A stretch of DNA of 12,064 bases from Natrinema soli (GTDB taxonomy: Archaea > Halobacteriota > Halobacteria > Halobacteriales > Natrialbaceae): positions 1 through 12,064 of the forward strand of contig NZ_JAQIVI010000421.1 of NCBI RefSeq assembly GCF_028618695.1, written 5' to 3'. Below, piece after piece: positions 1 to 8,167 of this stretch; position 1 is the first letter of the stretch; every line of letters starts with the position of its first letter. The translations under genes and the position numbers were made by a program. The notes under the pieces are model-generated. The model was given only the letters and a program-made list of their open reading frames with translations, ran no database searches and was not told the DNA's origin.

Positions 1-281
1 CCGACACCGCCCTCGAGACGGCGGACATCGCGTTGATGGGTGACGATATCGGGAAGCTACCGTACCTGTACGAGCTGTCCCACACGGCTAACGGCGTCAT
101 CCGACAGAACGTCTGGGCCAGCCTCGGCGTGAAGGCGCTGCTCGCGCTCGGCGTGCCGCTGGGGCTGGTGAGCGTCGCGCTGGCGGTCGTCGTCGGCGAC
201 ATGGGAATGAGCCTCGGCGTGACCGGCAACGCGATGCGACTCGCGAACGTGGAGCCCGAACGCTCCCCGGACCTCGAGTGA
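1..281 (+). CDS. Heavy-metal P1B-type ATPase (Zn/Cd/Co class), C-terminal fragment
   Basis: This is the 3' end of a gene that begins outside the window; codons run in frame from base 3 to the TGA at 279-281. The fragment starts with [15 protein letters not shown], the end of the ATP-hydrolysis (P) domain just after the GDGxND hinge of heavy-metal ATPases. The stretch [19 protein letters not shown] is the seventh membrane helix with its lysine, and [19 protein letters not shown] is the eighth with an Asp. In the ZntA family the TM7 Lys and TM8 Asp belong to the divalent-metal site, whereas copper pumps carry Met/Ser there, so export of Zn2+, Cd2+ or Co2+ is more likely than Cu+. The protein would sit in the cytoplasmic membrane. 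The tail after TM8 is short and acidic. The class assignment is inference from these residues; the metal-binding N-terminus and TM6 CPC motif are not visible. Confidence 0.9.
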   Translation, partial: DTALETADIALMGDDIGKLPYLYELSHTANGVIRQNVWASLGVKALLALGVPLGLVSVALAVVVGDMGMSLGVTGNAMRLANVEPERSPDLE

Positions 282-299
282 GATGGGGTGGTGTACCGA

Positions 300-322
300 C
301 GTCCCGGAGCGGCCGCGGGACG
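300..322 (+). terminator. Hairpin after the P-type ATPase gene, possible terminator
   Basis: A perfect 7-bp inverted repeat, CGTCCCG (300-306) and CGGGACG (316-322), encloses a 9-base GC-rich loop and begins 19 bases after the ATPase stop codon. No T-tract follows, and archaeal termination depends mainly on T-runs, so a terminator role is only possible. A second small inverted repeat, CCCC/GGGG, lies at 367-380 before the glycosylase gene. The rest of the gap 282-438 shows no gene. Confidence 0.3.
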
Positions 323-438
323 GGTCGCGGCTGCGCCGGAACTGACTTCCCAGCAGTTCGTCTGACCCCCTCGAGCGGGGCCTCCGACCGAGAGGTCTAT
401 GCGTTTCCGGTCCCGTACTCCCGTATCAACGCGTGCGC

Positions 439-1029
439 ATGAACGAAGAGACTCACGCCGTTCTCCGCGAGGACCCCGTTATGGCGGGGCTCCTCGACCG
501 GCACGACCCCTACGCCGAACCGGACTGGGACGAGTACGAGCGGCTCTGTATCTCGATCATCAACCAGCAGCTCTCGACCGCGAGCGCGGCGGCCGTCCGC
601 GAGCGCGTGTTCGACCTCCTCGAGGGCGACGTGACGCCGGCGTCCGTCCTGGCTGCGGACGAGGCGGCTCTCCGGGATGCGGGGCTCTCCCGGAGCAAGG
701 TCGAGTACGTGCAGAACGCCGCCCGCGCCTTTCAGGAGAACGATTACACGCGGACGGGACTCGCCTCCTACGCCGACGACGAGGTCGTCGATCTGCTCAC
801 CGATATCAAGGGGATCGGCGCGTGGACCGCACGCATGTACCTCCTGTTCGTCCTCGAGCGACCCGACGTGCTCCCGCTCGGAGATCTCGCCGTTCGCCGC
901 GGAATCGAGCAGCTGTACGGAGACGGCGAGGAGCTGACCCGCGCGGAGATGCGCGAAATCGCCGAGCCGTGGCGGCCGTATCGGAGCGTCGCCACGCGGT
1001 ACATCTGGGCCGAGTACGAGTCGGATTGA
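439..1029 (+). CDS. DNA-3-methyladenine glycosylase II-like protein (HhH-GPD family, short AlkA type)
   Basis: This base-excision repair enzyme is expected to release alkylated bases such as 3-methyladenine from DNA. The 196-residue protein (counted from the ATG at 439) is nearly all HhH-GPD domain. The early ISIINQQLS segment (about 39-46) is the conserved NQQ(L/I)S region of AlkA relatives. The helix-hairpin-helix DIKGIGAWTA lies at 122-131, followed by PLGDLAVRRG (146-155) whose Asp149 is the expected catalytic aspartate. There is one Cys only, so no Nth/MutY-type iron-sulphur cluster. The protein lacks the N-terminal domain of E. coli AlkA, which is normal for short archaeal and bacterial members. 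A GTG at 433 is in frame two codons upstream and could be the start; ATG 439 is preferred because relatives tend to begin close to the HAVLREDP segment. A weak TATA-like TCTATG is seen around 394. Substrate range is inferred from the family. Confidence 0.9.
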   Translation: MNEETHAVLREDPVMAGLLDRHDPYAEPDWDEYERLCISIINQQLSTASAAAVRERVFDLLEGDVTPASVLAADEAALRDAGLSRSKVEYVQNAARAFQENDYTRTGLASYADDEVVDLLTDIKGIGAWTARMYLLFVLERPDVLPLGDLAVRRGIEQLYGDGEELTRAEMREIAEPWRPYRSVATRYIWAEYESD

Positions 1030-1359
1030 ACGCGTTCGATCTCCGTTCCTCGAATCGGTATCCGTCCCGTTGCGATCGGCTTCTTCGTCCCGTGTTCAGG
1101 GGAGGCCGTCGGACGTCGCCGAATATCGACGTGATTGGATGCTCTGTCCCTCTCTATCCCTGATTACGGACCGCTTCTCGCGATCGGTAAGAACGTACTA
1201 CAGGCTTCGCGGGTCGTGAAACGGTTACCGTCAGAGACGGCAATAACGGATTACGACCCGGCCACTGCCGGCCGAACGAGGGGACTCGAGAAACGAGACA
1301 CTGTCCCGACGGGATGGCCCTGTTGACTGAAGTACGGATCAGTCTCAGTCCAACGGGAG
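1030..1359. other. Intergenic gap of 330 bases without a credible gene
   Basis: Short open frames here (for example 1135-1326 on the plus strand) have no recognisable domain and lack the acidic composition of the neighbouring proteins. The right end carries the TCAGTC/GACTGA repeat cluster listed separately. AT-richer patches near 1185-1200 and 1240-1252 (GCAATAACGG) are the only TATA-like sequences, and none is convincing. The gap probably holds the promoter of the acidic repeat protein gene. Confidence 0.55.
1325..1350 (+). promoter_or_regulatory. Inverted plus tandem TCAGTC repeat directly before the acidic protein gene
   Basis: GACTGA (1325-1330) is the exact reverse complement of TCAGTC (1339-1344), separated by 8 bases, and TCAGTC is repeated at once at 1345-1350. 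The cluster ends 9 bases before the ATG at 1360. The position suits an operator close to the transcription start or a small 5' leader structure. No known regulator site is recognised, so the role is inference. Confidence 0.35.
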
Positions 1360-2733
1360 ATGGCAAACGATACATCCTCGACGGAGACTGGCGAAGCCGA
1401 GCAGCGGCGAATGACCTCCGATCCCGAGCGGATCCGGGAGTGGGCCGAGGCGCGCGACGCCGTTCCGGTCAGGGTCCGTGACAGCGAGGACCACGGCCAC
1501 TCCTTCGCCCGGCGCGACGAGATGGGCGAGCACCACGAGGAGTACACCTGGGATGAGTTCGAGGAGCGCTTCGACGACGACAACCTCGTATTCGTCTACC
1601 ACGAGGCGGAGCCGACCGGCGAGGAGATGGGCTTCTTCGAGATCGTCGAGCGCGAGCAAGCGTTCGAACGCGCCGATCTCGGTCGTGACGAATTCGAGGA
1701 CTCGCTGCGACGCGGCGAGACGGTGACGACGGAGATCGTCGAGACGCAGGTCGTCGAGCGGGAGATCGTCGAACGCGACACGATCGAGAGCGAGGTGATC
1801 GACACTGATCTGGTCGAGCGCGACGTCGTCGACTCCGAACTGGTGAGCCGCGACATCGTCGAGACGGAGTTCGTCTCCGACGACGTGATCGAGGTGACCG
1901 TCGACGAAACGCATATGGACACCATCGAGGAAATCGAACGCTACATCGTCGAGAGCGAGGTCATCGACGTCGATATCGAGCAGGACGAGGAACTCGAGCG
2001 AGACGATATCCAAACGGACATCGAACTCGAGAGCGTCCAGCGATCCATCCTCGAGGGCGACGTCGTTCGCTCGAACGTGACGCCCGACGACGTGGTCCAG
2101 CGGGAGGTCATCCAGAGCCAACGGACCGAGGGAGACGCCGTCCAGAGCGAGCTCCTCGAGCGCCGGACGATCGAAGAGGAGGTCACGGAGCGACTGCGAA
2201 TGCGGTACATGCTCGAGGAGACCGAACTGATCGAGTCAGAGGTCCTCGCCAGCGAGGTGCTCGAGGGCGAGATCATCGACGTGGACGAGTACGAGTCCAT
2301 GGGGACCGGCGAGATGGAACCCGAAGCGACCGGTGACACCACCGCCGGGATGGAGACCGAAACGACCGGTACTGCGGCCGGCGAACCGACGGCGAGTACC
2401 GAATCCGACGCCACCGGTATCGAGGGCGACGAGCGGACGGCGGGTGCCGGGGCCGACGCCGACATGGGTGCGACGGACGAGGCGACCGAACCGGCGTCGA
2501 TCGAACTCTCGACCGACGAACAGGGCAAAGACGTCGTCGACGATTCCGGGCAGCAGGTCGGCATGGTCGCCGAGGTCGACGGGCAAACGGCGTACATCGA
2601 TCCCGAACCAGGCCTCACCGACCGGCTCAAAGCGCGCCTCGATTGGGGCGGCCACGGCGATGACGATTATCCGGTCGACGCATCACAGATAAAAGAGATC
2701 ACGGACGACGAAATCGTCATCCACAGCGAGTGA
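1360..2733 (+). CDS. Acidic repeat protein with N-terminal haloarchaeal domain, pentad-repeat core and PRC-barrel-like C-terminus
   Basis: The protein has 457 residues and no secretion signal or membrane segment. Residues about 23-85 (from DPERIREWAEARDAVPV to NLVFVYHEAE) resemble a small stand-alone domain I recall from haloarchaeal and bacterial hypothetical proteins. Residues 126-185 and 196-309 form long runs of 5-residue units with two hydrophobic residues, two variable ones and Asp/Glu, such as VVERE, IVERD, TIESE. A Thr/Glu/Gly/Ala-rich linker covers about 314-380. Residues 381-457 look like a PRC-barrel: GKDVVDDSGQQVG, then DPEPGL, then DDYPVDASQI and ITDDEIVI. PRC-barrels join proteins or RNA in several archaeal systems and accompany YsnF-type stress proteins in bacteria, so a stress or scaffold role is possible but unproven. 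No catalytic residues are evident. ATG 1411 is an alternative start just before the first domain. It is convergent with katG. Confidence 0.8.
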   Translation: MANDTSSTETGEAEQRRMTSDPERIREWAEARDAVPVRVRDSEDHGHSFARRDEMGEHHEEYTWDEFEERFDDDNLVFVYHEAEPTGEEMGFFEIVEREQAFERADLGRDEFEDSLRRGETVTTEIVETQVVEREIVERDTIESEVIDTDLVERDVVDSELVSRDIVETEFVSDDVIEVTVDETHMDTIEEIERYIVESEVIDVDIEQDEELERDDIQTDIELESVQRSILEGDVVRSNVTPDDVVQREVIQSQRTEGDAVQSELLERRTIEEEVTERLRMRYMLEETELIESEVLASEVLEGEIIDVDEYESMGTGEMEPEATGDTTAGMETETTGTAAGEPTASTESDATGIEGDERTAGAGADADMGATDEATEPASIELSTDEQGKDVVDDSGQQVGMVAEVDGQTAYIDPEPGLTDRLKARLDWGGHGDDDYPVDASQIKEITDDEIVIHSE

Positions 2734-2822
2734 GCGATCGGAGAGTCACCGACCGAGCGAACAGCGATTCGGGCGACGGCCGCCCGATAGACTATCGTCG
2801 CGACGGTTCGATTACTCGAGGT

Positions 2823-2839
2823 GGTCGGCGACACCGACC
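2823..2839 (-). terminator. Hairpin between the convergent acidic-protein and katG genes
   Basis: A perfect 6-bp inverted repeat, GGTCGG (2823-2828) and CCGACC (2834-2839), with a 5-base loop lies 20 bases past the katG stop and about 90 bases past the opposing stop. It could aid termination of katG or of both genes. There is no T-run next to it, so support is modest. Confidence 0.3.
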
Positions 2840-2858
2840 GGGAGGCTCTCGGCTGCGA

Positions 2859-5111
<2,253 letters not shown>

Positions 5112-5128
5112 TCAATTTCGTGTTTTGC

Positions 5129-5142
5129 CCATATTGTTTTCG
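5129..5142 (-). promoter_or_regulatory. Candidate BRE and TATA element of katG
   Basis: On the minus strand CGAAAAC (5142-5136) runs into CAATATGG (5136-5129), a fair match to a haloarchaeal purine-rich BRE followed by TATA. Transcription would begin near 5105, giving a leader of about 55 bases that contains the ribosome binding site. A nearer alternative TATA, CTATTATTCC around 5083-5092, would give a leader of only about 10-15 bases. Confidence 0.4.
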
Positions 5143-5159
5143 ATAGGGAAAATATCGAA
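5139..5159. promoter_or_regulatory. Palindrome TTCGATA-N7-TATCGAA, candidate operator of katG
   Basis: Perfect 7-bp arms (5139-5145 and 5153-5159) are separated by 7 bases (GGGAAAA). The left arm overlaps the candidate BRE of katG, a typical place for an archaeal repressor site. A related shorter dyad, CGAAA-N6-TTTCG, lies at 5105-5120 near the predicted transcription start, next to another TCGAT core. No specific regulator is identified. Confidence 0.5.
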
Positions 5160-5257
5160 CCGGAAACGAGCGATTAGCCCCTCTCGATCGAACCCGACCG
5201 GATCCGAGATGTGAATCGGGACTGAGAAATCGGCGAGCGGAGCGGCCGGTCGACTCG

Positions 5258-6604
5258 TTATTCCTCTTCCTCTTCGGGCGTGTCGGCCGCGTCGCTGTCG
5301 ATCCGACGACTGACGTCGACCTGATAGTTCTCGAGGATGTCCCGGCCGAGAATGACCGGGTAGTCCATGTGGCTCCGGTCTTCGACGCTGGCCGTGACGG
5401 TGTGCTGGTTGCCGCCGACCCCGACGACAACGTCGACGACGGGACGGCTCTTGGACTGTTTGCTGCTGCCGGATCGAACGCGGGTGATGGACTTGATCGG
5501 GCCGGCACCGATATCGGCGGCGAGACCGGTGTCGATGCTCGTCCGCGTGGCACCGGTGTCGGACTTGGCGAGGACGGACTTCGATCCGCTCGTGCCGGAG
5601 AGGACGACCTCCTCGGTGTAGCCGATCACCGCCGGTTCCGCGTCCTGTGAGATCGGTTCCTGGGGTTGGGCCGTCGGTCGGGAGTCGTCGAGGACGTTCG
5701 AGAGCTCTCGCACCCGATCGTCGTCCACCTCGCCGCCGCCGCGCTCGATCGCCAGTTTCGCGATGTAGGGCGCCGGGCTGACCTGCGTCGCCTCGTAGAG
5801 ACCCTTGAATCCCGCCGTCGGGTTGACCTCGAGGACGAACCAGCCCTCGTCCCCCTCGACGAGGTCGACGCCGGCGTAGTCGAGGCCGACGATATCCGAC
5901 GCGCGCTGGGCCATTTCGCGGGCCTCGTCGGGGAGGTCCTCGGTCGCGTCCTCGACCGAGCCGCCGAGCGCGACGTTGGTTCGCCAGTCGTTGTCCGGCG
6001 CGTAGCGATACATCGCGGCCACGACGTCGCCGCCGACGACGTAGACGCGCAGATCGCGGTGGCGAACGTCCTCCTGATCGACGAGTTCCTGCAGGAAGGC
6101 GTACCGGTTACCGACCTTGGCGTTGATCGGGTCGTCGGGGCCGACCTTCCACGTCCCACCGCCGTGGGTGCCGATGGCGGTCTTGTAGACGGCCTCTTCG
6201 CCGTATCGGTCCCGTGCAGCGTTCAACTGCTCGCCGCTCAATGCGAGCGTCACGTCGGGCGTCCGCACGTCGTTCGACGCGAGCGCGGTCGCCGTCGAGA
6301 GCTTGTGGATCGCCGTCATCACCGCCGTCGGCGTATTGAGCGTTGGGACCAGTTGCGAGAACGCGTTCACCAGCCCGAGCTCCTCGGCGGGCTGTTCGGT
6401 ATTCGACAGGAGCACCCTGTTCGCGATGACGTCCACCGCCGGCTCGAGCGTGGGACTGCCATCGGTGACGCTGACCGACGTGTTCTCGGTGCGAAGCCAC
6501 TCGGTGTCGTGTCCGAGATCCTCGACGGCGTTGAGAATCGCCTTGGTTTCCTTGCTCGTGTGAAGACTCAGTACCCCGACGGTCACGGGATCGGCAACAG
6601 CCAT
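5258..6604 (-). CDS. RimK-type ATP-grasp ligase fused to a retropepsin-like (RimB/ATP-dependent zinc protease type) domain
   Basis: The 448-residue protein joins two modules. Residues about 6-290 are an ATP-grasp ligase of the RimK/LysX group: Lys141 and the glycine loop GTHGGG (145-150) should bind ATP, and Asp247 (GVDLV) with Glu259 and Asn261 (LEVNPTAGF) should bind Mg2+. Such enzymes add amino acids, often glutamate, to carboxylates. A Pro/Gln/Asp-rich linker covers about 300-325. Residues about 327-435 match the small aspartic-protease-like domain annotated as ATP-dependent zinc protease: SDTGATRTSID holds the Asp349-Thr-Gly-Ala motif and PVILGRDIL is the paired downstream motif. In pseudomonads RimB is such a protease and trims RimK-added glutamates from ribosomal protein S6; that activity is not shown here. 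The chain ends in five glutamates. A TATA box 26 bases upstream supports the ATG at 6604. The substrate is unknown. Confidence 0.88.
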   Translation of the reverse strand: MAVADPVTVGVLSLHTSKETKAILNAVEDLGHDTEWLRTENTSVSVTDGSPTLEPAVDVIANRVLLSNTEQPAEELGLVNAFSQLVPTLNTPTAVMTAIHKLSTATALASNDVRTPDVTLALSGEQLNAARDRYGEEAVYKTAIGTHGGGTWKVGPDDPINAKVGNRYAFLQELVDQEDVRHRDLRVYVVGGDVVAAMYRYAPDNDWRTNVALGGSVEDATEDLPDEAREMAQRASDIVGLDYAGVDLVEGDEGWFVLEVNPTAGFKGLYEATQVSPAPYIAKLAIERGGGEVDDDRVRELSNVLDDSRPTAQPQEPISQDAEPAVIGYTEEVVLSGTSGSKSVLAKSDTGATRTSIDTGLAADIGAGPIKSITRVRSGSSKQSKSRPVVDVVVGVGGNQHTVTASVEDRSHMDYPVILGRDILENYQVDVSRRIDSDAADTPEEEEE

Positions 6605-6625
6605 ACGAACTAGACACCGAGTCGT

Positions 6626-6634
6626 CGGATAAGC
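6626..6634 (-). promoter_or_regulatory. TATA box for the ATP-grasp/protease gene, leaderless type
   Basis: On the minus strand ACGCTTATCC places TTAT about 24-27 bases before the ATG at 6604. That is the spacing of haloarchaeal leaderless transcripts, where transcription begins at or next to the start codon. No Shine-Dalgarno sequence is present in front of the ATG, which agrees. It suggests this gene can be transcribed separately from the flippase gene 93 bases upstream. Confidence 0.55.
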
Positions 6635-6697
6635 GTTGATAGTTCATTCAGTGACAGCGGAATTGGATGGGGAACGCCCGAACGGGTCGAACCGACG

Positions 6698-8167
6698 TCA
6701 CCCGATGACCGACCGAACCTGTCCCGGATCGACCAGCCCGCTCAGCACCGCCAGCACGGCCCAGGTGACGGCACCGAGAACGATCGCCCCGAACAGCATG
6801 AGCAGGTTCGAGACCAGCGGCGTCACGAGCAAGACGGCGACCGCCATGACGCCCGTAATCGCACAGATCAGCCCCGTCGTCCGCACGAGCCGCCCCACGT
6901 GCAGGCCGAGTTCGGTGTGGACGATGTAGAGGTTGACCGCGACGTACACCGAGTGGGTCGCCACCGTCGCGATCGCCGCCCCGACGACGCCGATCATCGG
7001 AATCAACGCGATGTTCAGCCCGAAATTGGCCAGCGCAGTCACACCCTTCGCGACAGCCCGGGCTCGAGCGCGACCCAGATAGTCCAGGCTATCGCTGGTC
7101 AGATTCGTGATCGCCTGTAGCACGACGAATCCGGCGAGCACCTGCAGGACGGGAATCGCACCGGCGTAATCGGTTCCGAAGACCATCGTCAAGAGTGGTC
7201 CCGCGACGATCGTGAGGCCAGCCGCTGCCGGAATGTAGAGCAACAGGATGTTCGTCAACGAGGTCTCGTAGATCCGTCTGGCTTGCTCGAGTTCGCCGGC
7301 CGCCTTCTGTTCGCCGAAATTCGGCGAGATGGTGAAGCCGAGCGACGCCGCGGGCGCGAGCACGAACTCGGTGATCTGCTTCGCGAGGGTGTAGAACGCG
7401 ACCGCGGCCGGATTGATGAAGGCCCCGACCAGCACGATGTCGATCTGCTTGTCGATGACGTTCGCGCTCTGGGTCGCCGTCAGGGGAACGCTGTACTCGA
7501 GGAGGCGGCGCGAGAGGCCGTCTTCGTATTCGTCCGCGGCGTCGTATCGGACGTAGAACCCGTAGTAGAGGATCCCGATCCCGATGACGGCGGCGATGGC
7601 GTAGCCGACGATGTACCCGAAGAACGCGCCGAGCGCACCGAACCCGGCGAGGACGAACGCGACGACGAAGACGAGTCGGGCAGCGCCGCTGATCGCCTGA
7701 ACGAGCGCGCTGTAGCCGAGGTGGTTGAAGCCCTGTAACGCCACCCGCACGAACGCGCTAAAGGAGAAGACGCCGAGATAGAGTACGCCCGCGGCGAGAA
7801 ACGGGGCCGCGTCCGGTTCGCCGAGCGCGACCGCAATCTGCTCGTGAAAGAGCAACAGGACGTAGGAGACGAACGCGATCAGAACGAGCTTGGCCGTGAC
7901 CGTGGACCTGAGCAGGTGCGGGATCTGGCCCGGATCCGCCTCGCGGTATTCGGAGATGTACCGCGCGACGGATCGGCTAAGGCCGAGGTCAGCGAACAGC
8001 TGAACGATCGCCAACACGCCGATCGCCCAGTAGAGCGCGCCGTAGCCGTCCGGCTCGAGCAGGTACCGCGCCAGGACGAACATCAGCAGCGCGCTCGAGA
8101 GCATGTAGACGCCGCGCGCGGCGAGCGTTGCCTTGAAGCCGCTGACGATGTGATCTTCCCTATTCAT
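6698..8167 (-). CDS. Polysaccharide/oligosaccharide flippase (Wzx/RfbX-type, MOP superfamily)
   Basis: The 489-residue protein is almost entirely hydrophobic helices, about 12-14 membrane spans by eye, in the cytoplasmic membrane. The N-terminal block, NREDHIVSGFKATLAARGVYMLSS followed by ARYLLEPDGYGALYWA and LADLGLSRSVARYISEY, is the hallmark start of the polysaccharide biosynthesis/flippase family (starts with a GF/LAR amphipathic piece, then YG and LGL motifs). A cytosolic loop with DAADEYEDGLSRRLLEYSVPL lies mid-protein, followed by DKQIDIVLVGAF, also typical. Such proteins move lipid-linked sugars across the membrane for N-glycosylation (compare AglR in Haloferax) or surface polysaccharide. 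No glycosyltransferase is in the window, so the substrate is unknown. The open frame extends upstream to 8548, but that part is Arg/Ser-rich and domainless; ATG 8167 fits the family's N-terminus. No nearby TATA or Shine-Dalgarno is evident; a weak TTACAAAT lies at 8252-8260. Confidence 0.92.
   Translation of the reverse strand: MNREDHIVSGFKATLAARGVYMLSSALLMFVLARYLLEPDGYGALYWAIGVLAIVQLFADLGLSRSVARYISEYREADPGQIPHLLRSTVTAKLVLIAFVSYVLLLFHEQIAVALGEPDAAPFLAAGVLYLGVFSFSAFVRVALQGFNHLGYSALVQAISGAARLVFVVAFVLAGFGALGAFFGYIVGYAIAAVIGIGILYYGFYVRYDAADEYEDGLSRRLLEYSVPLTATQSANVIDKQIDIVLVGAFINPAAVAFYTLAKQITEFVLAPAASLGFTISPNFGEQKAAGELEQARRIYETSLTNILLLYIPAAAGLTIVAGPLLTMVFGTDYAGAIPVLQVLAGFVVLQAITNLTSDSLDYLGRARARAVAKGVTALANFGLNIALIPMIGVVGAAIATVATHSVYVAVNLYIVHTELGLHVGRLVRTTGLICAITGVMAVAVLLVTPLVSNLLMLFGAIVLGAVTWAVLAVLSGLVDPGQVRSVIG

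Noticed and set aside
399..1163. 254-codon plus-strand frame over the glycosylase gene
   Set aside because: It is Arg-rich and domainless, while the neighbouring frame encodes a complete HhH-GPD domain.
1345..2121. 258-codon minus-strand open frame with a regular Asp/Leu pattern opposite the repeat protein
   Set aside because: The regularity is the reverse reading of the 15-base DNA period of the pentad repeats; the plus strand also has two plausible flanking domains.
5666..6613. 315-codon plus-strand open frame opposite the ATP-grasp gene
   Set aside because: The minus strand carries all ATP-grasp motifs; the antisense frame is a codon-bias artefact.
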